Shown: in pieces, positions 15,832 through 26,056 of the stretch
Position numbering within the stretch: the first letter of the stretch is position 1
Layout: each line of letters opens with the position of its first letter
NCBI RefSeq assembly: GCF_020180945.1
Contig: NZ_JAIPUL010000003.1
Location: 313,450 to 377,449 of the forward strand
Source of the DNA: Lacticaseibacillus kribbianus
GTDB lineage: Bacteria; Bacillota; Bacilli; Lactobacillales; Lactobacillaceae
Length of the DNA stretch: 64,000 nucleotides
Direction of reading: 5' to 3'
The notes under the pieces: generated by a model
What the model saw: the letters and a program-made list of their open reading frames with translations, nothing else
Databases searched by the model: none
Told to the model about the DNA's origin: nothing
Program-made: the position numbers and the translations under genes

Positions 15832-16842
15832 TTACGCCTTCTTGTCCGCGTCCAGCAGCACGACACCGTCCGCCGGGTTGTGGTCGATCGCGCCGACGAC
15901 CTTGTGCGGCAGGTAGGCTTCCTCGAGGTAGGTGATGTCGTCTGGGGTCAGCTGCACGGCGAAGGCGCCGGCCGCGTCGGTGAGGTACTTGGCCTTGGTG
16001 GCGCCGACGATCGGCGCGGCCACGCCCTTGGCCCACTGCCAGGCGAGGCTGACCTGCGCCATCGTCGCGTCGTACTTGGTGGCCAGCTCGTGGACGCGCT
16101 GCGCGATGCGCAAGTCGGCCTCCTTGGTGTGATCGTACTTGCCGGCGGCGACGCGATCCGTTTGGCTGCGCTTAGTGTTCGCGTCCCAGTGCGGCCGGGC
16201 GAGGCGGCCGGAAGCCAGCGGGCTGTAAGGCATCAGGGAGACGCCGAGCTGCTGACACAGCGGGATCAGCTCGCGCTCGTCCTCGCGGTACAGCAGGTTG
16301 TAGTGGTTTTCCATCGCGACGAACGGTGCCCAGCCGTGGTCCCGCGCGGCCAGCTGCATGTTGTAGAACTGGTAGCCGTACATGGCCGAGGCCCCGAGCG
16401 CGCGCACCTTGCCGGCCACCACCAGGTCGTTCAAGGCCTCCATGGTCTCCTCAATCGGCGTCTCGTAGTCGAAGCGGTGGATGATGTAGAGGTCCAGGTA
16501 GTCGGTGCCCAGACGCTTCAGGGTGCCGTCGATCTCGCGGTTGATCGCCGCGCGGGACAGCCGGCCGGGGTTGAAGTAGACCTTCGAGGCCAAAACCACT
16601 TGGTCGCGCGGCACCAGCTGCCTGATGGCCGCGCCGAGGTACTGCTCGCTGGTGCCGGCGGAGTAGACGTTGGCGGTGTCGAAAAAGTTGATGCCGAGGT
16701 CCAGGGCGTGCGCGATGACGGCCTGGCTTTGCGCCGCGTCCAGCGTCCAGTCGTGCATCGTGCCGGCTTGACCGAAGCTCATCGCGCCGACGCACAGCTT
16801 GGAGATGCGAATGTCGGTGGTGCCTAGTGTAGTGTATTCCAT
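15832..16842 (-). CDS. Aldo/keto reductase
   Basis: A 336-residue NADPH-dependent reductase with a TIM-barrel fold. The catalytic tetrad is recognisable: D in NFFDTANVY, Y in NVYSAGTSE, K in VLASKVYF and H in YIIHRFD. The cofactor region near the C-terminus reads APIVGATKAKYL. Length and the MEYTTLGTTDIRISKLCVGAM start match the YghZ/YajO group. GGGAGG precedes ATG 16842. The substrate is unknown. Confidence 0.92.
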   Translation of the reverse strand: MEYTTLGTTDIRISKLCVGAMSFGQAGTMHDWTLDAAQSQAVIAHALDLGINFFDTANVYSAGTSEQYLGAAIRQLVPRDQVVLASKVYFNPGRLSRAAINREIDGTLKRLGTDYLDLYIIHRFDYETPIEETMEALNDLVVAGKVRALGASAMYGYQFYNMQLAARDHGWAPFVAMENHYNLLYREDERELIPLCQQLGVSLMPYSPLASGRLARPHWDANTKRSQTDRVAAGKYDHTKEADLRIAQRVHELATKYDATMAQVSLAWQWAKGVAAPIVGATKAKYLTDAAGAFAVQLTPDDITYLEEAYLPHKVVGAIDHNPADGVVLLDADKKA

Positions 16843-17029
16843 GATTGTGATTGTCCTCCCGTGACTTGCGACGAATGGCTGGGTACGGGGTCAGTGTACA
16901 ACATTAGAGCGGGTCCAGGGCAAGCGGTTTCGCCAATTTCCCCGGGCGCCGTTGCGGGTGGCGCGGCGCCTTGGTACACTGGGACCATCAGCTAGGCCGC
17001 CGGCAAGCGCCGGCGCGAAAGGAGCCCTT

Positions 17030-17569
17030 ATGACCGTCACGATTCGCCCCTTAACGCAAGCCGAGGTGCCGGCCTTTTGGCAGCTCGCGTACAGCGACCC
17101 CGCCGCCGAATGGGCCATGTGGAACGGCCCGTACTTCAACGACCCGATGCCGACCCAGGCCGAGTTCGCGGCGACGGCGCAGCAGCGCTGGGTGCAAAAC
17201 CCGCTGCGCCGCGTGATCCTGCTTGACGGCGCGCTGGTCGGCTCGGTGACCGCGTACTACGACGACAAGCCGCTGAACCAGTGGCTCGAGGTCGGGCTTG
17301 CGGTTTTTCAGGCCGACCGGTGGGGCCAGCACATCGGCCGCACGGCGCTGACACTGTGGCTGGACCACCTGTTTGCGACCACCCCGCTGCCGCACCTCGG
17401 CTTCACCACCTGGTCGGGCAACGAGCGGATGATGCGGCTGGGCGCCGCGGTGGGGATGCAGTGCGAGGGTCGCATCCGCCAGGTCCGCTACTGGCAGGGG
17501 CGCTACTACGACTCCGTCAAGTACGGGATCCTGCGCTCGGAGTGGGCGGCCCGGCGCAAGGCGGACTGA
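17030..17569 (+). CDS. GNAT-family N-acetyltransferase, RimJ/RimL-like
   Basis: A 179-residue acetyltransferase. It has the beta-bulge region LEVGLAVFQADRWGQHIGRTAL as the CoA site and GFTTWSGNERMMRLGAAVGMQCEGRIRQVRYW, typical of the RimL-like branch. AAAGGAG lies before the ATG. The substrate is unknown; N-terminal or small-molecule amine acetylation are both possible. A GTACACT box about 50 bases upstream may be its promoter. Confidence 0.85.
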   Translation: MTVTIRPLTQAEVPAFWQLAYSDPAAEWAMWNGPYFNDPMPTQAEFAATAQQRWVQNPLRRVILLDGALVGSVTAYYDDKPLNQWLEVGLAVFQADRWGQHIGRTALTLWLDHLFATTPLPHLGFTTWSGNERMMRLGAAVGMQCEGRIRQVRYWQGRYYDSVKYGILRSEWAARRKAD

Positions 17570-17575
17570 GTCAGT

Positions 17576-17616
17576 AAAAGGCGGCATGCGGTGTCACCCA
17601 CCGCATGCCGCCTTTT
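17576..17616 (+). terminator. Bidirectional terminator
   Basis: AAAAGGCGGCATGCGGTG pairs perfectly with CACCGCATGCCGCCTTTT across a short loop. It lies between the GNAT gene and the convergent tautomerase gene. Confidence 0.9.
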
Positions 17617-17631
17617 GATCGGGCTGCGGCA

Positions 17632-18030
17632 CTACTGCGCGGCTTCGTAGCGGAAGCTTTGGGTCTTGCCGCCGTAGCCCCAGTCCGAACCGGGGACGTC
17701 GGTGACGACAACGTAGCTAGTGGCGGCGACGGGGCCGAGCAGCCGCTGCATCGCGGCGAACACGGCCTGCACGAAGGCGGCTTTGTCGTCGCGGGTGTTG
17801 GTGCCCGCCGTGACCTTGACCTCGACGAAAAAGCTGCTCTGGTGGCCGGCAGCCAGCGGCTGACCCCCGATGAACCAGCTTGTTGGGTCGCGGTACTGGA
17901 TGTCGACGGCGGCGGCCGCGGCGTTTTTGCCCAGCTTGGTGACGGCCAGCTGGGTCAGCGCCTGGGCGACCCGCGCGGTGGTGGCTGGGGTATGAGAAGC
18001 GGTGGCGAGACGAACACGTAAGTATGGCAT
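17632..18030 (-). CDS. Tautomerase-superfamily protein
   Basis: A 132-residue protein that begins MPYLRVRL, leaving proline 2 as the N-terminal residue after methionine removal; in this superfamily Pro-2 is the catalytic base. The length suggests a fused two-unit form rather than the 60-residue 4-oxalocrotonate type. AAGGAGG precedes ATG 18030. It is divergent from a LysR regulator 103 bases away, so a LysR-controlled aromatic or enol conversion is likely. The substrate is unknown. Confidence 0.72.
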   Translation of the reverse strand: MPYLRVRLATASHTPATTARVAQALTQLAVTKLGKNAAAAAVDIQYRDPTSWFIGGQPLAAGHQSSFFVEVKVTAGTNTRDDKAAFVQAVFAAMQRLLGPVAATSYVVVTDVPGSDWGYGGKTQSFRYEAAQ

Positions 18031-18133
18031 GATGATTCCTCCTTGTTGATAGGGTCAGCTTACCCCCGCGCGACCGTGGCGCCTATTACCAGATTGTGCT
18101 ATGGTTATCGTAATTAGTGATAGGGAGGACGCC

Positions 18134-18880
18134 ATGCAATTACAGGACTTCGAGGTGTTCAGGCAGCTGTACGAGCTGCGGTCGATCAACCTGACGGCGC
18201 AGGCCATGGGGTTTGCGCAGTCGAACATCACGGCGCGGCTTCAGGCGATTGAGCGGGAGTTCGGGGCCAGCCTGTTCACGCGCAGCTACCAAGGCATTGT
18301 GCCGACGCCGGCCGGGGAGCGCTTCTTTGCGTACGTGCAAAACGTGCAGGCGGCGACGGCCGCGGTGCGCACGGCGCTGAGCGAGCCGGACCGCAAGCCC
18401 CGGCTGGCGATGTCCAAGCTCCTGTACAACCTGCTGGTGGTCCAAGACCACCGCTACGACATCGCCCGAAGCGACATCCGGCTCCTGTCCTCGACGCAGA
18501 TGCGGGCGCTGACGCCGGCCGCGGTCGACGCGATTGTGACCTACGCCGACGTGCGGCCGAGCGGTTTTGAGCAGACCGCCCTGGCACACCTGCCGGCGGC
18601 CTTCCTGGCGACCCCGGGCGGGGACTGGGCGCACCTGCCGATCCTGGTCAACGCCGATCGGCTGTGCCCGTTTCGCGCGCGGACGCTGCGCGACTGCAGG
18701 GGTGAGCTTTCGCGGGTGGTGACGCTGGACGACTGGGACAGCATCATCGCGACGGTGGCCAGCGGCCGCGGCGTCGCGCTGTTGCCGCAGTACCTCGCGG
18801 CCGCCCACGGCCTGGTGAACGCGCGGCCAACGCACCGCTACCGGCTCGCCTACCGGACGTTCGCGGTCAACCAGGAGTGA
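18134..18880 (+). CDS. LysR-family transcriptional regulator
   Basis: A 248-residue regulator, shorter than the usual 290-310. The N-terminal HTH spans about residues 3-60 (LQDFEVFRQLYELRSINLTAQAMGF and IERE). The effector domain appears condensed, with VTLDDWDSIIATVASGRGVALLPQYL at the end. GGGAGG precedes the ATG. The divergent tautomerase gene is the likely target. Confidence 0.88.
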   Translation: MQLQDFEVFRQLYELRSINLTAQAMGFAQSNITARLQAIEREFGASLFTRSYQGIVPTPAGERFFAYVQNVQAATAAVRTALSEPDRKPRLAMSKLLYNLLVVQDHRYDIARSDIRLLSSTQMRALTPAAVDAIVTYADVRPSGFEQTALAHLPAAFLATPGGDWAHLPILVNADRLCPFRARTLRDCRGELSRVVTLDDWDSIIATVASGRGVALLPQYLAAAHGLVNARPTHRYRLAYRTFAVNQE

Positions 18881-18902
18881 AGGCGGCGCGAGGGAGCCTT
18901 AC

Positions 18903-18931
18903 TTGCGGCCTTGGTATTGCTTGTATATACT
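18903..18931 (+). promoter_or_regulatory. Promoter of the AbrB-Doc pair
   Basis: TTGCGG (18903-18908), a 17-base spacer and TATACT (18926-18931). It starts right after the LysR gene and drives the two-gene toxin-antitoxin unit. Confidence 0.65.
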
Positions 18932-18950
18932 AAGGATACGAGGTGATAAC

Positions 18951-19211
18951 ATGATTGACCCAACTAAGCTGACGAACCGTGAGGACCGGAAGATCGGCCA
19001 GAGCAACACCAGCCTGTACGTCACGATTCCGCCGGCGATTGCGACGGCGCTCGGGATCCACAAAGGCGACCACGTGACCATCGGCGAGCGCGACGGGCAG
19101 GCCGTGATTGTGCCGGTTCGCCAACGCGATGAGGCGCTGGCCACCGTGGCCCGCATCGACCGGCTGATTGCCGAGAACCAAGACGCCATGGATTACTTGG
19201 CGGACCGCTGA
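18951..19211 (+). CDS. AbrB/MazE-type antitoxin
   Basis: An 86-residue protein. Its middle is a swapped-hairpin AbrB domain (NTSLYVTIPPAIATALGIHKGDHVTIGERDGQAVIVPV), followed by a C-terminal helical tail that would bind the toxin. AGGTGATAAC precedes the ATG. Its stop overlaps the toxin start as ATGA. It should bind its own promoter and neutralise the Doc protein encoded next. Confidence 0.82.
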   Translation: MIDPTKLTNREDRKIGQSNTSLYVTIPPAIATALGIHKGDHVTIGERDGQAVIVPVRQRDEALATVARIDRLIAENQDAMDYLADR

Positions 19212-19609
19212 TGACTTATTTAAGTGAAGAAGAGATTGTGGCGCTCAACGTCTGCGTGCAAAAACGTTACGGCCAGGAGGCGACGATTCGCGATGCCGGG
19301 GCACTGGATTACATCGTGCGCTCGGCGCAGCAGGAGGTTTTCGGCCGCAGGCTGTACGCCACAGTACCGGACCTGGCGGTGTTTTACTTCGTGAAGCTGA
19401 TCAAGAAGCACATTTTCAACGACTGCAACAAGCGCACCGGCTACCTGGCCCTGCTGGACTGTCTGGCCCAAAACGGGGTCGTGTTCCACCCGACTGCGGC
19501 GCAGCGGCGCCGGCTGGCGGACCTGGCGATTCATGTGGCGCAGGTCGACGGGGAGCCGCAGGACCTGTGGCAGGACGTGCGGGCGGCGGTGCGGGAGATG
19601 TTGGCGTAG
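19211..19609 (+). CDS. doc: Doc-type toxin (Fic-fold kinase)
   Basis: A 132-residue Doc protein. The catalytic loop HIFNDCNKR is at 67-75. It fits the Fic/Doc motif HxFx(D/N)(A/G)NKR except that cysteine replaces the small residue at position 72. Doc phosphorylates EF-Tu and stops translation. Translation is coupled to the AbrB antitoxin by a 4-base overlap instead of the classical Phd partner. Whether the Cys-72 variant remains active cannot be told from sequence. Confidence 0.87.
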   Translation: MTYLSEEEIVALNVCVQKRYGQEATIRDAGALDYIVRSAQQEVFGRRLYATVPDLAVFYFVKLIKKHIFNDCNKRTGYLALLDCLAQNGVVFHPTAAQRRRLADLAIHVAQVDGEPQDLWQDVRAAVREMLA

Positions 19610-19658
19610 GTTTTGGTGGCGACATGGATCGTCACCTCGGTTGAGGGGGGACAAGCAT

Positions 19659-20465
19659 TTGGATCTGTTATTCACGCTGGACGCCGGCTACCTGGCGCCG
19701 CTGAAGGTCGCCCTGACCTCGCTTCACGCCAACGAGCCGGCCGCCGACGTCACGGTGTGGTTGGTTCACTCGGCGATTCCGGCCGCGAAGCTCGAGGAGG
19801 TGGCCGCGCTGACCGCGGCCTTTGGCTGGCAGTTTCGGCCCGTCGCCGTCGACGGGGCGCAGTGGGAGGCGGCGCCGACGCAGGCCCGCTACCCCAAGGA
19901 GATGTACTTTCGCCTGCTGGCCGGCGATATTCTGCCCGCGGACCTGCACCGGGTGCTGTACCTCGATCCGGACATCCTAATTCTCAACCCGCTGTGGCCG
20001 CTGTGGGAACTGGACTTGCAGGGGCGGATGCTGGCGGCGGCCACGCACACCGGGCTGGTCGATGTCACCACGCCGTTCAATAACCTGCGGCTGAACACCG
20101 ACCACGCCTACTTCAACTCGGGCGTCCTGCTGATCGACCTCGACCAGGCCAGGGCCCGCATTCGCTGGGCCGACATCCGGCACGTGATCGAGACGCAGGG
20201 CGATTTTTTGATGCTGCCCGACCAGGACATCCTCAACCACCTGTATGGCAAGTACACCCTCGAGGTGCCCGACGAACGGTGGAACTACGACGCGCGCAGC
20301 TACGCCAAGTACTTCCTGCGCAGCAAGGGCGAGCACGACATCCACTGGGTGATGGCCAACACGGCGATTCTCCACTTCGACGGCCAGCCCAAGCCTTGGA
20401 CGGCCAAGCACGACAACCGCTTCACCGCGCTGTACCTGGCGTACCAGAAGATGGCCGAACGCTAA
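19659..20465 (+). CDS. Family 8 glycosyltransferase
   Basis: A 268-residue GT-A enzyme. The metal-binding DxD is in RVLYLDPDILI, and the acceptor region contains NTDHAYFNSGVLLIDL, both diagnostic of GT8. The start is TTG 19659, supported by a GGGGGG ribosome site. The family includes galactosyl- and glucosyltransferases for lipopolysaccharide or teichoic/lipoglycan decoration. No other glycan genes are adjacent, so the product is not predictable. Confidence 0.88.
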   Translation: MDLLFTLDAGYLAPLKVALTSLHANEPAADVTVWLVHSAIPAAKLEEVAALTAAFGWQFRPVAVDGAQWEAAPTQARYPKEMYFRLLAGDILPADLHRVLYLDPDILILNPLWPLWELDLQGRMLAAATHTGLVDVTTPFNNLRLNTDHAYFNSGVLLIDLDQARARIRWADIRHVIETQGDFLMLPDQDILNHLYGKYTLEVPDERWNYDARSYAKYFLRSKGEHDIHWVMANTAILHFDGQPKPWTAKHDNRFTALYLAYQKMAER

Positions 20466-20466
20466 C

Positions 20467-20517
20467 AAAAAAATGGTTCCCCAGGCCTCTGCGATGAGGC
20501 ATGGGGAACCATTTTTG
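20467..20517 (+). terminator. Bidirectional terminator
   Basis: AAAAATGGTTCCCC pairs with GGGGAACCATTTTT; an inner GCCTC/GAGGC stem closes the loop. It lies between the glycosyltransferase and the convergent glpF. Confidence 0.92.
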
Positions 20518-20523
20518 CATGCA

Positions 20524-21240
20524 TCAGATCAGCACGAACAGCAGCGCGGCGATCACGCCGCCGATGATCGGGCCGACCACCGGAATCCAGGCGTAGTTCC
20601 AGTCGGAGTCGCCCTTGTTGGCGATCGGCAGGACGGCGTGGGCCAGGCGCGGACCGAGGTCACGCGCCGGGTTGATCGCGTAACCGGTGGTGCCGCCGAG
20701 GCTCAGGCCGATGCCGGTGATCAGGATGCCGACGCCGATCGGGTTGAGGCCGTCGGTCCACTGGCCCTTGGTGAACGCCAGCAGGCCGAACACCAGCATC
20801 GCGGTGCCCAGGGCCTCGCTGAACAGGTTCGCCCACGGCTGGCGGATGGCCGGGCCGGTGGCAAAAGTGCCGAGGATCGCGGCCTCGTCCTTGGTCGCCT
20901 GCCAGTGCGGCAGGTACTGCAGCCACACAAGGGCGGCGCCGACGAACGCGCCGAGCATCTGCGCGATGATGAACGGCAGCACGCCGCTCCAGCTGAACTT
21001 GCCGATTGCGGCGAACGCGAGGGTGACGGCCGGGTTGAGGTGCGCCGGGCCGAGGAAGCCGGCGCAGTAGACGCCGAGCGTCACGGCCAGACCCCAGCCG
21101 AGGGTGATGGCGATCCAGCCGGCGCCTTGCGCCTTGGACTTGTTGAGGCTGACGCCGGCGACAACGCCGTCGCCGAGGAGCACCAGCACCAGGGTGCCGA
21201 TGAACTCACCCAGGGCCTGGGTCATGATGGTAGAGGTCAT
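20524..21240 (-). CDS. glpF: Glycerol facilitator (MIP channel)
   Basis: A 238-residue six-helix channel with both half-helix motifs: LNPAVTLAF and INPARDLGPR. The aspartate after the second NPAR is the mark of glycerol-conducting rather than water-only channels. It is the last gene of the glpK-glpO-glpF run and brings glycerol in for GlpK. AAGGAG precedes ATG 21240. Confidence 0.93.
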   Translation of the reverse strand: MTSTIMTQALGEFIGTLVLVLLGDGVVAGVSLNKSKAQGAGWIAITLGWGLAVTLGVYCAGFLGPAHLNPAVTLAFAAIGKFSWSGVLPFIIAQMLGAFVGAALVWLQYLPHWQATKDEAAILGTFATGPAIRQPWANLFSEALGTAMLVFGLLAFTKGQWTDGLNPIGVGILITGIGLSLGGTTGYAINPARDLGPRLAHAVLPIANKGDSDWNYAWIPVVGPIIGGVIAALLFVLI

Positions 21241-21259
21241 TTGATTTTTTCTCCTTTGT

Positions 21260-21293
21260 AGAGGGCGACCGAGCGCGGGCTTAGCCGGTCGGG
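21260..21293 (-). repeat. Family 1 repeat, half unit
   Basis: AGAGGGCGACC...GCGCGGGCTTAGC.GGTCGGG is the 3' half of a family 1 unit (read on the minus strand: CTAAGCCCGCG...CGCCCTCT). It lies between glpO and glpF. The pairing half is missing. Confidence 0.5.
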
Positions 21294-21309
21294 GGCCAGT
21301 GTATTCAGT

Positions 21310-23136
21310 TCAGTTCTGATGCGCGGCCCGCTTGAGCGCGCGCAGGCTGCTTTCGTCGTACGCGGTCTGCAGCCGCTGGCGCTGGGCGCGGGTTTCCTCC
21401 GGGCCCCAGCCCAAAAGGCGGGCCATCTCGGCCACGACAGGATCGGCGAGGACGTGGATGGTGTCGGCGGCGAACAGCAGGGCCGAGGTGCGCCGCAGCA
21501 GGTAGTCGACGGGGGTCATGGTGGCCTCCTCCTCCACGCAGTAGCGCAGGCTGGCGGTTTCGGCCAGCGACAGCCCCGGCGCCGCGCCGGCCGCCGCGTG
21601 GGTCAGGACGGCCGCGGTGTTGCCGCCGAAGCGCTCGGCCAGCTGGTGCGCGTCGGCCTCCGGCAGCCCAGCGGCCACGCCCAGCGCGGTGAAGTCCGTC
21701 ATCGCGTCCTCGACCGCGTCGGCGGCGAAGTCCCCGCCGGACACGCGCAGGCGCGTCGAGTCAACGTCTTGTGCGCGGATGTCAAAGTCCGCGGCCAGGG
21801 TCCGCCGGATCAGCGCCATGGCGCCGGCGGCCATCTTGCGGTAGTCGGTCAGCTTGCCGCCGGCCAGCGTCAGGAGGCCGTCCGCCTCGGTGGTCAGGGC
21901 CGAGCCGCGCGAAACGGTCGACGGCGCGGCCGCGGCCTCTGCCGGCTCGAGTGCGGCGAGCGCCCGCTCCAGGTGGGCGCGGTCCATTTTGCCCGCCTGG
22001 TACGCCGTGACCGCGGCAATCAGCTTGGCCACGGCGGCGTCGGACAGGTGGTGCACGGCGCCGCCGTTGTAGTCATCGCCGCCGGCAATCAGCGGTCGCA
22101 GCCCGGCCCAGGACGCCTCGAGGTCGGCCAGGCGGACGCTGGCCTGCGGGAAGCGGGTGTTGATCACCCGCAGCAGGTAGTCGACGTCTGGCTGCTCGAC
22201 GCGCGGCTGGCGGTAGTCGCCGCGGTAGTCGGTGTCGGTGGTGCCGAAGTACGTTTTGCCCGCGCGCGGCACGACGAAGATCATACGGCCATCGGCGAGC
22301 CCGGAGTCAAAATAGATCGGCTGGGGCACGTGCAGCACGCTGTCGTCGACCACCAGGTGCACGCCCTTGGTCGGCCGCAGCGTCTTGGTGTGGTCAAGCG
22401 CCGCGTCGGCCTCGCGCAGGTAGTCGGACCAGGGCCCGGTGGCGTTGAGGATCAGCCTGGCACGGACGGTGAACTCGCCGCCCTGCACGTGGTCGTGGAC
22501 GCGCACGCCGTTGGCGCGCCCGGCGTCGTCGTGCAGGATTTCGAGCACCTCGGCGTGGCTGACCGCGGTCGCGCCGTGGGCCACGGCGGCCTTGACGTTT
22601 TCAATCACCAGCCGCGCGTCGTTGTTGACGTAATCGAGGTAGACGCCGGCGCCGGTCAGGTTGGCGGTCGCAAGGCCGGGCACCCGGTCGCGGACGGCCG
22701 CCGCGGTGAGCGTCGTGTTGGCATACGGCGGCCCGGTGATGCCGGCCAGCCGGTCGTACAGGTCCATGGCGACCTTGGCGGCAAAGGGGTCGAAGGTCGC
22801 ACCGGGCTCGTCGTAGAGGGGCAACAGCATCGGGGCGGGACGGGGGATGTGGGGGGCGATGCCCTGGATCACGGCGCGCTCCTGCACCGTGTCGGCCACC
22901 ACCCGGACGTCGAAGGTCTTGAGGTAGCGCAGCCCGCCGTGCACCAGCTTGGTGGAGCGCGACGAGGTGCCGGCGCCGAAGTCCTGCATCTCAAGCAGGC
23001 CGACCCTGAGATTGCTGGCGGCCGCCTGCAGGGCGACGCCGGCGCCGGTGATGCCACCGCCGATGATCAACAGGTCGAGCGGTTCGGCCTGCATGCGCTG
23101 AATCGCGGCGGGCCGGGTACGTGCGGAAAATGCCAT
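21310..23136 (-). CDS. glpO: Alpha-glycerophosphate oxidase
   Basis: A 608-residue FAD enzyme. The ADP-binding motif is LLIIGGGITGAGVALQAA near residue 22, with SSRSTKLVHGGLRYL typical of GlpD/GlpO. In lactic acid bacteria this protein oxidises sn-glycerol-3-phosphate to dihydroxyacetone phosphate with oxygen, giving hydrogen peroxide. The extra GlpO middle segment and its place beside glpK and glpF support oxidase over dehydrogenase, though the two cannot be fully separated by eye. ATG 23136 has GGAGG eight bases upstream; a TTG lies just before it. Confidence 0.9.
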   Translation of the reverse strand: MAFSARTRPAAIQRMQAEPLDLLIIGGGITGAGVALQAAASNLRVGLLEMQDFGAGTSSRSTKLVHGGLRYLKTFDVRVVADTVQERAVIQGIAPHIPRPAPMLLPLYDEPGATFDPFAAKVAMDLYDRLAGITGPPYANTTLTAAAVRDRVPGLATANLTGAGVYLDYVNNDARLVIENVKAAVAHGATAVSHAEVLEILHDDAGRANGVRVHDHVQGGEFTVRARLILNATGPWSDYLREADAALDHTKTLRPTKGVHLVVDDSVLHVPQPIYFDSGLADGRMIFVVPRAGKTYFGTTDTDYRGDYRQPRVEQPDVDYLLRVINTRFPQASVRLADLEASWAGLRPLIAGGDDYNGGAVHHLSDAAVAKLIAAVTAYQAGKMDRAHLERALAALEPAEAAAAPSTVSRGSALTTEADGLLTLAGGKLTDYRKMAAGAMALIRRTLAADFDIRAQDVDSTRLRVSGGDFAADAVEDAMTDFTALGVAAGLPEADAHQLAERFGGNTAAVLTHAAAGAAPGLSLAETASLRYCVEEEATMTPVDYLLRRTSALLFAADTIHVLADPVVAEMARLLGWGPEETRAQRQRLQTAYDESSLRALKRAAHQN

Positions 23137-23347
23137 CAACTGAGCCTCCTTCGTGACGGGACCGCCGACCCGGTGGCCGGCGGCGGGGTGTTGAATGCGT
23201 GCGGTTCAAAGATGATGATTGTTCAGACGCTGCGGGGTGCCCGGGACTGGAGACATTCTCCACTCGAACACACGGACAAACCGGCAGTGTCATGAAGCAG
23301 AAGGTGTTTACTTAGGTCGGCGTGAGTCGGCGGTTTTGAACACGCAT

Positions 23348-23549
23348 GTAGGCGAAGGCTCGGCCGTGGTGGTGCTGGAGGTGGAGGTCCAAGGCGAGCC
23401 AGCGTGAGATTGCTGTTAGCCAGCCGGTTTTGCTGGCTTACAGCAAGGGCGGGTCGCAAGACCGAACTTTGGGCTTGCGGGAGCCCCACGCGTTCCGCCG
23501 CCTTGGACCGGAACCGGAAGCACCACCGCGGCCGGGCCGAAGCCGGGCC
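23348..23549 (+). repeat. Family 2 structured element, alpha subtype (copy 1)
   Basis: Inner stem GGTCCAAGGCG (23386-23396) pairs perfectly with CGCCTTGGACC (23499-23509). Inside: GCCAGCGTGAGAT, then a 15-base hairpin 23410-23424/23432-23446 with one mismatch, then CGCAAG/CTTGCG (23455/23474), then CCACGCGTTCCGCC. Outside: CTGGAGGTGGA on the left and CCGGAAGC on the right as unpaired loops. It sits inside the glycerol operon in the 428-base gap between glpK and glpO, so the operon message must read through it. The rest of the gap (23137-23347) shows no gene. Confidence 0.75.
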
Positions 23550-23564
23550 ATGCAGCAGCGCCGG

Positions 23565-25110
<1,546 letters not shown>

Positions 25111-25238
25111 TAATATGATAACGAACCGGGCCGCGGCGGGACAACCCAAAGGCCGATGCCGTTAACCCGGTTGACGGTCTTCCTAACTGTACCACGCGGC
25201 GGGTGAAAACGGTAACAAAACCGCCGCGGCGCAAACGA

Positions 25239-25273
25239 AAAAGGCCCCGCCCGGGATGGCACCGGGCAGGACC
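25239..25273 (-). terminator. Terminator of the XRE-membrane protein pair
   Basis: On the minus strand GGTCCTGCCCGG pairs with CCGGGCGGGGCC (one mismatch) and is followed by TTTTTC. Confidence 0.85.
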
Positions 25274-25310
25274 GTGGCAAGGCTGTGGTTGTGGTTGGGG
25301 CCGTGCACGT

Positions 25311-25760
25311 TCAGTCCGCCTCGGCGTGCCGGTTGCGCCACCACTGGTAGCCGGAGGTGGCGCCGAGCGCCGTGAACACCAGCGGCAGCACGACGGTTGT
25401 GACGAAGCCCTCGGTCAGCCGCCCGGCGCGCAGCAGCGGCTGACCGTAGCCGGGCAGCGTCAGTGCGCTCCAGAGCATCACGGCGCCGAGCGCCAGCCAG
25501 ACCAGCCCCAGCGCGGCCGTCGCCAGCAGGCTTCCGTCCCCCTGGCCGGGCTTCAGGTAGGCGCTGGCCAGAATGAAGTAGCAGCTCAAAGGCGTCATCA
25601 CTGCGAACACCAGGGTCAGCGTCCCGACGTACTGGCTGGCAAACAGCGGGTGCCCGAGCCAGGCGCTTGCCACGAGGTTCAGTCCCAGCAGGGCGATCAG
25701 GCCCCAGAAGCTGGCGGTGTACCCGCGCCGGCGCGCATTCAGTTGACGTTCATCGAACAT
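25311..25760 (-). CDS. Four-helix membrane protein, partner of an XRE regulator
   Basis: A 149-residue protein with four hydrophobic segments, roughly residues 18-36, 44-68, 82-102 and 118-138. No enzymatic motif is visible. GGAGGAGATTGC precedes its ATG. It follows a small YozG-like HTH protein by 30 bases. This XRE plus membrane protein pairing is common in Firmicutes, with unknown function, and may control its own level. Confidence 0.7.
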   Translation of the reverse strand: MFDERQLNARRRGYTASFWGLIALLGLNLVASAWLGHPLFASQYVGTLTLVFAVMTPLSCYFILASAYLKPGQGDGSLLATAALGLVWLALGAVMLWSALTLPGYGQPLLRAGRLTEGFVTTVVLPLVFTALGATSGYQWWRNRHAEAD

Positions 25761-25790
25761 GCAATCTCCTCCTTTGCGACCGCCGTGCGG

Positions 25791-25985
25791 TCAATCCTCC
25801 CAGAACAGGTCGTTGAGCGTCTGGTCCAGCGCGCGGCAGATGCTGCGGCACAGCTGGATGGTGGGGTTGTAGTCCCCCTTTTCAATCGCGCCGATGGTCT
25901 GGCGCGTGACACCGATCAGGTCGGCCAGCTCGGCCTGGGTCAGCCCGTGGGCCACCCGGGCCGCCTTCATCTTCGTGTTCGTCAT
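25791..25985 (-). CDS. Small XRE-family HTH regulator (YozG-like)
   Basis: A 64-residue protein that is almost entirely a helix-turn-helix: MKAARVAHGLTQAELADLIGVTRQTIGAIEKGDYNPTIQLCRSICRALDQTLNDLF. ATG 25985 is chosen for GAGGTGAG just upstream; the frame continues 13 codons further back without a better site. It likely represses its own two-gene operon. Confidence 0.88.
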   Translation of the reverse strand: MTNTKMKAARVAHGLTQAELADLIGVTRQTIGAIEKGDYNPTIQLCRSICRALDQTLNDLFWED

Positions 25986-26056
25986 GTGGCTCACCTCACC
26001 GGTATTGTAAGACATAAACAGCAAAATGACAATTATATTTAACTTTTGGTCATGGT

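Noticed and set aside
21319-23295. 658-residue open frame on the plus strand opposite glpO
   Set aside because: Antisense shadow of a high-G+C gene: composition is Gly/Arg/Ala/Val-rich without domain motifs, and glpO on the other strand is unambiguous.
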